From positions 1-64,000 of the forward strand of contig JAUXVI010000051.1 of assembly GCA_030680575.1 (NCBI GenBank): 64,000 nucleotides of DNA, written 5' to 3'. The notes below the pieces were generated by a model. That model ran no database searches and had not been told where the DNA came from. It saw nothing but the letters and a program-made list of their open reading frames with translations. This stretch comes from Hylemonella sp. (GTDB taxonomy: Bacteria > Pseudomonadota > Gammaproteobacteria > Burkholderiales > Burkholderiaceae_C). The position numbers were made by a program, and so were the translations under genes. Positions 52,129-60,999 of the stretch are shown here, in pieces (position 1 is the first letter of the stretch; each line of letters opens with the position of its first letter).

Positions 52129-54483
52129 GTGCACATATCCCTTCCGCAGAAGTATCGGGCGTGGCTGGCGCTCCTGAGCGAACATTACTGGCAAATCCTT
52201 GAGATCGGTACCGCAGGACTGTCGCTGATGCTCCTGCTCATGGCGTGGGGCGGAACATGGCAGAGATTGGAAGCGGAGAAAGATCTCATCAGTGCCAATG
52301 CACGTGCGCAGCAGCAGAACATGGCCACGGTCATTGCCGAAAACCTCGGGCAGGTCCTTGACCGTGGCAGGCTGATGACCATCGCGGCCGAAGGATGGTT
52401 CGAGGGACAGCAGGCGGCAGCGAGCAGCCGCTTGTCATGGATGAGTTCTGCGGATCGCATTTTTTTACGAACGGCGCTCTATGACCGCACTCATCGCCGG
52501 GTGTACAGCTCCTCGCCAGCCCAGGACAGCCCGGAAATGCAGGAGGCCTTACGCAAAGTACTGGCGTCAGCGGACGGCCATGCCAGCCCTCACAGCCTCG
52601 TACCTCGGTTGCAGTCGAACGAACAGGCTTGGCACATCCCATTGCTCATGCCCGTCTTGGGCCAAGACGCCACACCTCGCGGCGTGTTGATGGTCGAGTT
52701 CGACCTGGGCTATTTTCTCCAGCTGTACCGGCACATTGATTTCGGACGCACTGGGGTGATCCAGATCGTGAGCCTCGACGGTGCAATCATCGCGGAAGCT
52801 CGCCAGGAAGGTTTGGTCCTGCAAGACAAGAACCGCCAGGCAGACTTCCTGAGTCTCGCCTCGGACCAGGTGAGTTCGGTTCAAAGTGATCTTTTCAAAG
52901 ACGGACAGGTCTATCTCTCCAGCGTTCGTCGCCCCGAGGGGCAGCCATTTCTCGTGGTCGTCAGCCGTGAGATGCAAGACATTCTGGCTGACTATTCAAC
53001 AACACGATCCCGTTTCCTCATTGTGCTGTCGATTTTTTCCATCGTCTTGCTGGCAGCGACTTACTGGGTTGTCAGAGGCCTGCGCCGACAAGGTCGCTTC
53101 ATTGAAGCCCTCGCTCAGTCCGCACAGCAGAACCGCGAGCTGATCGGGCAACTGGAAGAAGAAAAACGCCGTGCGTTTGTACTCGCTGCCCACGATCACC
53201 TCACCGGCCTGCCCAACCGCCGGATGTTCAATGAGCTCTTGGCCAGCCACCTCCAGCAAGCCAAGCGGAACCGGAAACACTATGCCCTGATGTACCTGGA
53301 TCTTGACCGATTCAAGAGCGTCAATGACAACATGGGACACCACATCGGCGATCTGCTGCTGCAGGCGGTCTCAAGCCGGCTGCGTGCAACGCTCAGAGAG
53401 TCCGACCTGATCGCCCGGCTCGGGGGGGACGAGTTTGCGGTACTGCTCACGGCACTCGACAACGTAGACGACGCGGCCAGCATTGCAGCCAAACTGGTCG
53501 AGCAGATCAGCCTGCCCTACAACGATCTGGACGGTCTCGACATCCAGGTGAGCCCGAGCATCGGGATCGCGATTTTCCCGCGCGACGGCACCGACGCCGA
53601 AACGCTTTACCGCCATGCCGATGCTGCCATGTACCAGTCCAAGCGCTGGGGCCGGGGGAAATACACCTTTTATGACACGGCACTCAATCCCGCCGGCTCA
53701 CGGTTCTTCAATCTGGAGCAACGCTTTCCGAAAGCCATTGCAGAGCAGGAACTGGTGCTGCACTTCCAGCCCAAAGTCAGGCTCTCGGACTACCAGATTG
53801 TGGGGTTCGAGGCCCTCGTCCGCTGGGAGCACCCTGAGCTGGGCCTGATCTTCCCCAACGACTTCATCCCGCTGGCAGAGCAGACCGGCCACATCGTTGA
53901 CATCGGCAACTGGGTTGTGGAGGCCTGCTGCCAACAGCTGTGCAACTGGAAAACAGAGGGGCTCCCCCTGGTACCGATTGCCTTCAACGTGTCCGCCAAG
54001 CAATTGCAGGATGAGCAACTGCACCAACAGATCAGCAGCCTGCTGGCAACGTATGACCTGGCGGCTGAATCACTGGAAATGGAAATCACGGAGACCTGCC
54101 TGGTCGAATCGATGGATGTGGCCATCGCGGTCCTAGGAAAGCTGGAGCAGCTCGGGATCCGAATTGCACTGGATGACTTCGGGAGCGGCTTTTCCGGCCT
54201 CGACTACATCCGCAACTTCCCTATCCACACCCTCAAGATCGACCGTTCCTTCATCAATGACATCCGCAACAGAACGGATGATGCCGTCATCGTGACCTCC
54301 ATCATCACACTGGCACACAATTTGAAGATGAACGTCATCGCCGAAGGCGTCGAGTTGGTCGATCAACTGATTCACCTCAAGACCGCCGGCTGTGACATGG
54401 TGCAAGGCTACTTCTTCAGTCGCCCCGTTCCTGCCAAAGCCGCCAGCGAGCTTCTCAAACAGTCATTCCTGAGCCCCTCATGA
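52129..54483 (+). CDS. Membrane sensor with GGDEF and EAL domains
   Basis: A 784-residue c-di-GMP enzyme. Two membrane segments (about 25-45 and 298-318) bracket a ~250-residue periplasmic Cache-like sensor. The diguanylate cyclase domain has an intact active site (RLGGDEFAVLL, about 425), and the phosphodiesterase domain has an intact EAL signature (FEALVRWEHPELG) plus DDFGSGFSGLDY and EGVE, so both activities are possible. The start is a GTG at 52129. It overlaps the PhnD-like gene by 4 bp. Confidence 0.9.
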   Translation: MHISLPQKYRAWLALLSEHYWQILEIGTAGLSLMLLLMAWGGTWQRLEAEKDLISANARAQQQNMATVIAENLGQVLDRGRLMTIAAEGWFEGQQAAASSRLSWMSSADRIFLRTALYDRTHRRVYSSSPAQDSPEMQEALRKVLASADGHASPHSLVPRLQSNEQAWHIPLLMPVLGQDATPRGVLMVEFDLGYFLQLYRHIDFGRTGVIQIVSLDGAIIAEARQEGLVLQDKNRQADFLSLASDQVSSVQSDLFKDGQVYLSSVRRPEGQPFLVVVSREMQDILADYSTTRSRFLIVLSIFSIVLLAATYWVVRGLRRQGRFIEALAQSAQQNRELIGQLEEEKRRAFVLAAHDHLTGLPNRRMFNELLASHLQQAKRNRKHYALMYLDLDRFKSVNDNMGHHIGDLLLQAVSSRLRATLRESDLIARLGGDEFAVLLTALDNVDDAASIAAKLVEQISLPYNDLDGLDIQVSPSIGIAIFPRDGTDAETLYRHADAAMYQSKRWGRGKYTFYDTALNPAGSRFFNLEQRFPKAIAEQELVLHFQPKVRLSDYQIVGFEALVRWEHPELGLIFPNDFIPLAEQTGHIVDIGNWVVEACCQQLCNWKTEGLPLVPIAFNVSAKQLQDEQLHQQISSLLATYDLAAESLEMEITETCLVESMDVAIAVLGKLEQLGIRIALDDFGSGFSGLDYIRNFPIHTLKIDRSFINDIRNRTDDAVIVTSIITLAHNLKMNVIAEGVELVDQLIHLKTAGCDMVQGYFFSRPVPAKAASELLKQSFLSPS

Positions 54484-55358
54484 AAAAATCTGTTGCCACC
54501 CTTCTTGCCTTCGGCCTGGCGCTGATGATGACGCCTCTTGCCCGTGCAGGGACCTGCGAGGATCCCCGCCCGCTTCGACTGGCACTGGTTCCGATCAAGG
54601 ACCCCACGCTCCAACTCACCCAGTACCGCCCCCTGATCAAACGACTGGAAACTGCCCTGGGCAGACGCGTCGAGGTGGTTCCCTCCACCTCCTATGGCTC
54701 GGTCGTCGAAGGACTTCTTGCCGAGGGCATTGACCTGGCCGAACTCGGCCCGGCCTCCTACGCGATTGCCATGGGGCGCGGCGCCAAGATCGCTCCCATC
54801 GCATCCTTCCGGCTGCGCGAAGGAGCGACCACGGAGTCTGGGGCCTCATACAAGTCGCTTCTGATCACCCGCCGTGCAAACGGCATCAAGAGCATCGACC
54901 ACTTGCGTGGCGGCACGCTCAGCCTGACAGATCCGGCCAGCACGTCGGGGGCTATCCTGCCACGCCACGCAATGGAAAAGCAGCTCGGCGTACCCCTCAA
55001 CGCCTATTTCAGGCGCGTCACATTCGCAGGTTCGCATGATCGCTCGATCGACATCGTGCAAAAGGGCCAGGTCGACGCCGCCTTTGTTTCCAGCACCGCA
55101 TTGGACGAAGCCGTTCGCCGCGGCAAGCTTCGCCTGGAAGACCTCCAGATCCTCTGGAAATCGCAGCCCATCCCATATGACCCATTTGTCCACCGCACGC
55201 GGCTCTGCCCGGCACTCGTCGACAAAATCCGCCAAGTCTTCCTGGGCGATACCAGCTCACTGCAAGACATGTTCAAGGAACTGGGCATGACCGGCTTCGC
55301 ACCGGTAGCCGATGAACACTACCGCGACATTCGGATGCTGTATCCCTCACCCCAGTGA
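54480..55358 (+). CDS. PhnD-like periplasmic phosphate/phosphonate-type binding protein
   Basis: A 292-residue protein with a Sec signal peptide (cleavage near ARAGT, about 23) and the PhnD/phosphite-binding fold: LRLALVPIKDPTLQLTQYRPLIKRLE, then LAELGPASYAIAMGRG and the SLTDPASTSGAILPRHAMEKQLG block of family 12727-like PhnD. There is no ABC permease or ATPase beside it. The ATGA overlap with the GGDEF-EAL gene suggests that it presents a ligand to that protein's periplasmic domain. Confidence 0.88.
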   Translation: MKKSVATLLAFGLALMMTPLARAGTCEDPRPLRLALVPIKDPTLQLTQYRPLIKRLETALGRRVEVVPSTSYGSVVEGLLAEGIDLAELGPASYAIAMGRGAKIAPIASFRLREGATTESGASYKSLLITRRANGIKSIDHLRGGTLSLTDPASTSGAILPRHAMEKQLGVPLNAYFRRVTFAGSHDRSIDIVQKGQVDAAFVSSTALDEAVRRGKLRLEDLQILWKSQPIPYDPFVHRTRLCPALVDKIRQVFLGDTSSLQDMFKELGMTGFAPVADEHYRDIRMLYPSPQ

Positions 55359-55401
55359 GGGTGGGCCACAGCGTCCGCGTCCAACGCGGCATGCACCGCC
55401 C

Positions 55402-57219
55402 TCAAAGAAGGCCCGGCGAGCCGGCAGATGTCTGCAGCAACTTGAGAAAAGCCTTGAGCTCCCTCGGTTTGACAGGCTTGAACAGGATCGGCCAGCCGCT
55501 GGCGGCCACCCGTTCAATGAACTGGCTCGACGTGTCGCCGGTCAGTAGCACGGCCTGGATTTCATCCGGCGCCTGCGCCTGCAAGGATTGCAGGAAATCC
55601 AGTCCGTTCATCCTGCCCGGCAAGCGGTAGTCACTGAGGTAGAAGTCGGCCGTCTCAATACCGGGTGCGGCCAGTGCCTCTTCTGCCGTCAGGTAATGGG
55701 AGACCCGGGCGCCCTGAGACTGTAACCATTGGCTCAGCGCCTGCGCCACCTCCGTCGTGTCCTCGACCACCACCACCCGGGTTCCGCTCAGGTCGAGCCT
55801 GACAAGCGGTACGTCATCGGCCGCCGCGGCACTCGGCTGCGTGGCCGCCGGCAAAGTGATCTCCATGACCGTTCCTTTCCCGGGCCGGGAGCGACAAGCC
55901 AGGTTCAAATCCAGCAGCGCCGAAATCCGGCGCACGATGGCCAGTCCGAGTCCCAGGCCCTTGCTGCGGTCACGCTGCGGATTGTCGATCTGGTAATACT
56001 CTTCAAACACCTGCTCCAGGTGTTCTTCAGGGATGCCGATGCCGGTGTCCCACACCTGTACCTTGAAGCCCTGGGTCACCCGGCGCACGGCGACAAGAAC
56101 GCCGCCCTGCTGCGTGTACTTGATGGCGTTGCCCAGCAGATTGCGCAGCATCGACGACAACAGCCGTTCGTCCGTCAACACCGTCACCTCGTCCCGGGGC
56201 AGCCTCAGCTTGAGACGCAAGCCCTTGGCGCTGGCCTGGGGCATGAACTCCTGCACCAGTTGGGCCAGGACGATGTCCAGATCGACCGGCTTCAGATACG
56301 GTTTGATCGCACCGGCATCCAGCTTGGAAATGTCCAGCAGGGAATCGAGCAGATCCGTGAGCGCATTGACGGATGACTCCATCATGCTGGCTGTTTTTTT
56401 CTGTTTGGGATCGAGGCCGGAATCCATCAATCCGGCCAACTGGAAATGAATCGCCTGCAAGGGCTGGCGGATGTCGTGCCCGGCATAAGCCAGGAATTTG
56501 GACTTGACCTCGTTCTGCTGGCGCAGTTCCTGCGTCGTGCGCTCCAGGCTGTGCGCCAGCTTCTCCAGCTCGGTGCGCGTGCGCTCATTGATCATCAGGA
56601 TGAAACCCACCCCCGCTGACAAGACCCCAGCCCCCAGGCTCGCCACGTACAAGGACTGCACGGTGGACGACTGGAACAGCTGGGACTGGCTGCCGACCTC
56701 ACCGACCGTCAGCAGACGCAGCAGGATGCCCACGACCGGCAGCACCAAGGCGAACTGGGTCACCCGCTCGCCAAACGTTCCCGTGGCATGGCGGGACAGG
56801 TGCCACAGGGCGAGAACAAAGGCACACAGCAGCGAGGCCGTGACCAGGGCCAGGCGCAGCGGATAGCTGTGCATGACAAAGGTGACGAAGCTCACGCATG
56901 TGAAAAAGGCCGCCCCGCTCAGCGCCAACGGCCGCAGGGCAGGCTGCTCACCGTAGAAGCGTCTCAGGCCGTGGCCAAACAGCAGCACGGCCACGACGAT
57001 GAGCGTATTGGCCACCGCCACACCCAAAAAGGGATGCACGGTGCCGCGCAGGTTCAGCAGCACCACGGCAAAGAGGAACCCCGCATCCGCCGTGATCCAT
57101 TCGCCCACACCCTTGATCTGCGTCGAGACGCTGCGGCGCAGCGAGACCAGGATCAGCATCGTGACCAGCGCCAGAAAGGCGCTCATCACGATCACCGAGC
57201 GGGGGTCGAGCAAACTCAT
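55402..57219 (-). CDS. Hybrid sensor histidine kinase with C-terminal receiver
   Basis: A 605-residue protein. Six to seven hydrophobic segments cover about 8-225, followed by a short coiled coil, the H-box SKFLAYAGHDIRQPLQAIHF (phospho-His about 253), ATPase boxes (NLLGNAIKYT, DTGIGIPEEHLEQVFEEYYQ, GLGLGLAIVRR) and a receiver (about 478-598) with acceptor Asp in FYLSDYRLPG and Lys in LFKPVKP. The HDIRQPL H-box is typical of hybrid kinases with a 7TM-like input. It is convergent with the PhnD-like gene and probably belongs to the same signalling locus. Confidence 0.9.
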   Translation of the reverse strand: MSLLDPRSVIVMSAFLALVTMLILVSLRRSVSTQIKGVGEWITADAGFLFAVVLLNLRGTVHPFLGVAVANTLIVVAVLLFGHGLRRFYGEQPALRPLALSGAAFFTCVSFVTFVMHSYPLRLALVTASLLCAFVLALWHLSRHATGTFGERVTQFALVLPVVGILLRLLTVGEVGSQSQLFQSSTVQSLYVASLGAGVLSAGVGFILMINERTRTELEKLAHSLERTTQELRQQNEVKSKFLAYAGHDIRQPLQAIHFQLAGLMDSGLDPKQKKTASMMESSVNALTDLLDSLLDISKLDAGAIKPYLKPVDLDIVLAQLVQEFMPQASAKGLRLKLRLPRDEVTVLTDERLLSSMLRNLLGNAIKYTQQGGVLVAVRRVTQGFKVQVWDTGIGIPEEHLEQVFEEYYQIDNPQRDRSKGLGLGLAIVRRISALLDLNLACRSRPGKGTVMEITLPAATQPSAAAADDVPLVRLDLSGTRVVVVEDTTEVAQALSQWLQSQGARVSHYLTAEEALAAPGIETADFYLSDYRLPGRMNGLDFLQSLQAQAPDEIQAVLLTGDTSSQFIERVAASGWPILFKPVKPRELKAFLKLLQTSAGSPGLL

Positions 57220-57337
57220 GGACGATCAGCGCCCTGAAATGAATGACACGTCATCATGGTCATGCAGCGTCCGCAGCACATGGGCTCAGCGGCAGCCTCC
57301 CGTTGCGAGAACAAGCGAGGCAGCCAGACGGCTCACG

Positions 57338-58219
57338 TCAACCCCGCCCCAACACCAGCCGGCTCGCCAGCTGATGCAGGTGCGTCCACGGTGCCGTCAG
57401 GTCCTCGAGCACACTGAAGTGGTTCTTGCCGGGAATGGTTTCGCACACCGGCACGACCTTTTTGCCCCAGGCCTGCTGGATCAGCTGGTTATGGCGAATG
57501 AACTCGGCACTTTCGTCACCACCGGCCACCGCGTAGAGCACTCCCCGCCTGGGTGCGGGCAGCAGCGCCGGGCTGGCCAGGCGCACCTGTTCAGGCGTGA
57601 GCTTGAGCGAGTCCTTGAGAAAAGGGGTGTGCATGATCGGCTCCAGGTCGTACAGGCCTGAGATGGACATGGCGCCCTTCACCAGATCAGCCGGCAAGTC
57701 CTTGGCATAGGCCGGCCAGAGGCAGTCCAGCAGCATGGCCGCCAAGTGGCCGCCCGCTGAGTGGCCCACCACATGGATGCGATTCGGGTCCCCGCCGTAC
57801 TTGCGGGCATTACGGTAGACCCAGGCCAGTGCCTTGACCATCTGCAGTGTGATCTGCGGAATGGTCACCGCCGGGCACAGCGCGTAGTTGGGGATCATGA
57901 CGCAAGCGCCCTGGTTGGTGAAAGCCGGCGCGATGAAGGAATGATCCGCCTTGTCAAGCGAGCGCCACCAGCCGCCATGAATGAACACCACCACCGGCGC
58001 GCCGGCGGCGGGGGCCGGCTGCGGCGCCAAGTGCGAGCGAGGGAAGACGTCGAGCGTTTCCATCGGTTCATCACCATAGGCCACATCGAGCTTGTGCACA
58101 TGGACTTCACGCGCATCATCCGAGGCATCCGCCCACTGGGCGAAGTGGGCCGCATGTTCAGGCACCAACGCCCGGTTGTTGTACATGCGGTCCAGCCATT
58201 GCTTATCCCAAGAAGCCAT
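57338..58219 (-). CDS. Alpha/beta hydrolase (esterase/kynurenine-formamidase-like)
   Basis: A 293-residue serine hydrolase of the HSL/kynurenine-formamidase type. The oxyanion motif HGGWWRSLDK (about 86-95), nucleophile elbow VGHSAGGHLAAM (Ser about 164), an acid candidate Asp in AGGDESAEF and His in PGKNHFSVLEDL make a complete triad. The gene is divergent from the SAF-domain oxidoreductase with 128 bp between them, which holds an 8-bp inverted repeat. Confidence 0.88.
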   Translation of the reverse strand: MASWDKQWLDRMYNNRALVPEHAAHFAQWADASDDAREVHVHKLDVAYGDEPMETLDVFPRSHLAPQPAPAAGAPVVVFIHGGWWRSLDKADHSFIAPAFTNQGACVMIPNYALCPAVTIPQITLQMVKALAWVYRNARKYGGDPNRIHVVGHSAGGHLAAMLLDCLWPAYAKDLPADLVKGAMSISGLYDLEPIMHTPFLKDSLKLTPEQVRLASPALLPAPRRGVLYAVAGGDESAEFIRHNQLIQQAWGKKVVPVCETIPGKNHFSVLEDLTAPWTHLHQLASRLVLGRG

Positions 58220-58263
58220 TCACGATCTCCAATTTTTGTTCTGTCATTTTCGCAGGGCTTGAT

Positions 58264-58307
58264 CTTGTCACACTCCTGCCGCCAGACGGCCGCCGACCCG
58301 TGACAAG
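58264..58307. promoter_or_regulatory. Inverted repeat in the hydrolase/oxidoreductase divergent promoter region
   Basis: CTTGTCAC (58264-58271) and GTGACAAG (58300-58307) are perfect 8-bp arms, centre to centre 36 bp, in a divergent intergenic region. This could be a pair of operator half-sites for an unlinked regulator; it is too widely spaced for a terminator. Confidence 0.35.
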
Positions 58308-58347
58308 GGGAAACCCTGAGAAAGACAAGTCGCGGTATTCTTGTTTC

Positions 58348-59700
58348 ATGAACCTCCATGCCAAACTCCAGCAACGCGCCGCCGAGCAGCGGCCGGTCCG
58401 TGTCGGCCTGATCGGGGCCGGCAAATTCGGCTCCATGTACCTGGCCCAGATTCCGCGCACGCCCGGCGTGCAACTGGTCGCCATTGCCGACCTGTCACCC
58501 GACGCGGCCCGCGCCAACCTCGCACGTGTGGGATGGAATTCGGCCTCTAGCGCCGCCACATCTGCGCAAGACGCTATCAAAACAGGAGCAACCTGGATCA
58601 CCGACGACTGGCGCGCCGTGGTCACCCACCCGCAGATCGACATCATCGTCGAGTGCACCGGCAACCCCATCGCCGCGGTGGACCACATCCTGGAGGCCTT
58701 CGCCCACGGTAAGCACGTGGTCAACGTCACGGTGGAGGCCGATGCCTTCTGTGGCCCGCTGCTGGCGCGCCGCGCGGCGCAGGCCGGCGTGGTCTATTCG
58801 CTGGCCTTCGGTGACCAGCCGGCGCTGATCTGCGACTTGGTGGACTGGGCCCGCACCTGCGGCTTCCCGGTGGTGGCGGCAGGGCGCGGCCACAAGTGGC
58901 TGCCGCACTTCAGCGAATCGACGCCGGAGACGGTGTGGGGCAACTACGGCCTGACGCCCGAGCAGGCCGCACGCGGCGGCCTCAACCCCAAGATGTTCAA
59001 CAGCTTTCTCGATGGCTCCAAGCCCTCCATTGAAAGCACGGCGGTGGCCAACGCCACCGGCCTCACGGTACCGAGCAACGGCCTGCTCTACCCACCGGCC
59101 AGCGTGGAAGACATTCCCTTCGTCACGCGGCCCAAAAGCGAAGGCGGCGTGCTGGAGCGCAAGGGCATGGTGGAGGTGATCTCCTCGCTGGAGGCCGATG
59201 GCCGCAAGATTCCGTATGACATCCGCATGGGGGTCTGGGTCACGGTGGAGGCCGAAACCGAGTACATCAAGAACTGCTTCGAGGAGTACAACGCCCACAC
59301 CGACCCCAGCGGACGCTACTTCACGCTCTACAAGCGCTGGCACCTGATCGGGCTGGAAGTCGGCGTCTCGGTGGCCAGTGTGGCCGTGCGCGGCGAGCCC
59401 ACCGGCGTGGCCACCTGCTGGAATGCCGACGTGGTGGCGACTGCCAAGCGCGACCTGCAACCCGGCGAGATGCTCGACGGCGAAGGCGGTTACACCGTCT
59501 GGGGCAAGCTGCTGCCGGCCAGCACCTCGCTGCAGCTGGGCGGCTTGCCGCTGGGCTTGGCGCACAATGTCAAACTGGTACGCCCGGTGAAAAAAGGCCA
59601 AAGCCTGCGCTGGGACGATGTCGCCATGGATACCAGCACCCATGCCTACCAGGTTCGACGCGAGATGGAACAGATGTTTGAGGGAGTGAAGAAACCATGA
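58348..59700 (+). CDS. NAD(P)-dependent oxidoreductase with homoserine-dehydrogenase-like and SAF domains
   Basis: A 450-residue protein. The Rossmann N-terminus is clear (RVGLIGAGKFGSMYLAQIPR, about 19-38), with VECTGNPIAAVDHILEAFAHGKHVVNVTVEADAF; the C-terminal SAF-type domain covers about 370-445 (AKRDLQPGEMLDGEGGYTVWGKLLP). Related genes sit in catabolic operons for sugar acids, but the reaction is not established. A copy of the interspersed repeat (58535-58591) is translated within residues about 64-82. The ATG at 58348 gives a normal N-terminus. It overlaps the next gene by 4 bp. Confidence 0.88.
   Translation: MNLHAKLQQRAAEQRPVRVGLIGAGKFGSMYLAQIPRTPGVQLVAIADLSPDAARANLARVGWNSASSAATSAQDAIKTGATWITDDWRAVVTHPQIDIIVECTGNPIAAVDHILEAFAHGKHVVNVTVEADAFCGPLLARRAAQAGVVYSLAFGDQPALICDLVDWARTCGFPVVAAGRGHKWLPHFSESTPETVWGNYGLTPEQAARGGLNPKMFNSFLDGSKPSIESTAVANATGLTVPSNGLLYPPASVEDIPFVTRPKSEGGVLERKGMVEVISSLEADGRKIPYDIRMGVWVTVEAETEYIKNCFEEYNAHTDPSGRYFTLYKRWHLIGLEVGVSVASVAVRGEPTGVATCWNADVVATAKRDLQPGEMLDGEGGYTVWGKLLPASTSLQLGGLPLGLAHNVKLVRPVKKGQSLRWDDVAMDTSTHAYQVRREMEQMFEGVKKP
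58535..58591 (-). repeat. Interspersed Comamonadaceae repeat, copy D (inside the SAF oxidoreductase gene)
   Basis: Minus strand: TTGCTCCTGTTTTGATAGCG, then TCTTGCGCAGATG, then GGCGCTAGAGGCCGAATTCC. Its orientation is opposite to the gene, and it is translated in frame as an Ala/Ser-rich segment. Confidence 0.7.
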
Positions 59701-60563
59701 AATTGGCCTTTCTGGGCATCGGCCTCATGGGCTTTCCCATGGCACGCCGCCTGTGCGAAGCCGGGCACGACGTGCATGTATGGAACCGCAGCCGCGACAA
59801 GGCCGAGCGTCTGGCAAGCATGGCCACGGTGCACGACTCAGCGGCGTCTGCCGCCCGTGAGGCGGAGATCGTCATCACCATGCTGGAGAACGGCGCGGTG
59901 GTGGAGCAGGTGCTGTTTGGTGCCGGCGTTGCCAACGCCATGAAGCCGGGCACGGTGGTGATCGACATGTCGTCCATCAAGCCGGCCGAGGCCCGCGCCC
60001 ACGCCGAGCGCCTGGGCGACTACGCCATCACCCACGTTGACGCCCCCGTTTCCGGCGGCACCATCGGCGCCGAGCAAGGTACGCTGGCCATCATGGCCGG
60101 CGGCAAACCCAGTACCTTCGCGCGCGCCCAACCGGTGTTCGCGGCACTGGGCCGCGCCACCCTGGTCGGCCCCGCAGGGGCGGGCCAGTTGGCCAAACTG
60201 GCCAACCAGATGATCGTGGGCATCACCATCGGCGCCGTGGCCGAAGCCCTGCTGCTGTGCCAGAAGGGCGGCGCCATTCCAGCCAAGGTGAAGGAAGCCA
60301 TCACCGGCGGCTTTGCCGACAGCCGCATCCTGCAAGTGCACGGCCAACGCATGGTGGAACGTGACTTCGAGCCGCGTGGTCGCATGACGGTGCAACTGAA
60401 GGACATGCGCAATGCACTCGAGACCGCCAGCAGCCTGGGTTTCGAAGCCCCCATCACCGGTCTGCTGGAGCAGCTCTACGCCGACGGCGTCGAGCACGGC
60501 CTGAGCAACCTGGACCAGGCCGGCCTGTTCGTCGAGCTGGCGCGACGCAACGGAATGCAATAG
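59697..60563 (+). CDS. Beta-hydroxyacid dehydrogenase (3-hydroxyisobutyrate/tartronate-semialdehyde type)
   Basis: A 288-residue enzyme with the NAD-binding motif FLGIGLMGFPMARRL (about 4-18), substrate loop VDAPVSGGTIGAEQGTLAIMAGG (about 119-141) and catalytic Lys in GAGQLAKLANQM (about 168). The family reduces 2- or 3-oxoacids or oxidises the matching hydroxyacids. It is translationally coupled (ATGA) to the SAF oxidoreductase, so the two likely act in one short catabolic route. Confidence 0.92.
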   Translation: MKLAFLGIGLMGFPMARRLCEAGHDVHVWNRSRDKAERLASMATVHDSAASAAREAEIVITMLENGAVVEQVLFGAGVANAMKPGTVVIDMSSIKPAEARAHAERLGDYAITHVDAPVSGGTIGAEQGTLAIMAGGKPSTFARAQPVFAALGRATLVGPAGAGQLAKLANQMIVGITIGAVAEALLLCQKGGAIPAKVKEAITGGFADSRILQVHGQRMVERDFEPRGRMTVQLKDMRNALETASSLGFEAPITGLLEQLYADGVEHGLSNLDQAGLFVELARRNGMQ

Positions 60564-60603
60564 GGCCCAGGCGCAGCCAGACTGCCCACACGAGGACCGC
60601 CTT

Positions 60604-60622
60604 GGCTCACGCGCGTTGAGCC
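60604..60622. terminator. Weak stem-loop between convergent genes
   Basis: GGCTCA and TGAGCC form a 6-bp stem with a 7-base loop between the convergent dehydrogenase and PII-like genes. There is no T-tract, so I am unsure it terminates transcription. Confidence 0.3.
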
Positions 60623-60640
60623 GGCGCAAGCCGATCCCGG

Positions 60641-60988
60641 CTACTTTTCTGCCAGCATGTCGGAGCCATTGCGGATACGGTGCATGGTGGCAATGGGCAC
60701 GGTCCAGACAATGCCGTCACCAATCTGGCCGGTACTGCAGATCATGATGATGGTGTTGCGGATCTCTTCCACCATGTCGTCGTCCACCAGCACCGTCACC
60801 ATGACCTTGGGCGTGTAGTCGGTCAGTTCTTCCCTGACCGTACGTTTGCCCACGGAAGCGGGGGCGGTGAAACCCTCCGCCTTCATCATCGTCAGCCCCG
60901 GAAAGTTGGGAATACCCCGCAAAGCCTCACGCAGCAGCGGCAGGCGGTTGGGGCGGACGATGGCGCGAATTTCCTTCATTTCTTTCAT
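60641..60988 (-). CDS. PII-family signalling protein linked to metal efflux
   Basis: A 115-residue PII-like trimeric protein. The start MKEIRAIVRPNRLPLLREALRGIPNFPGLTMMKAEGF and the C-terminal signature TGQIGDGIVWTVPI are typical of GlnB/GlnK. The T-loop differs: the YRGAEY segment with the uridylylated Tyr51 is replaced by VREELTDY, so it is probably not a GlnD substrate. It lies 11 bp downstream of the RND pump gene and is likely co-transcribed. Confidence 0.92.
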   Translation of the reverse strand: MKEMKEIRAIVRPNRLPLLREALRGIPNFPGLTMMKAEGFTAPASVGKRTVREELTDYTPKVMVTVLVDDDMVEEIRNTIIMICSTGQIGDGIVWTVPIATMHRIRNGSDMLAEK

Positions 60989-60999
60989 GTCTGTCGTCC

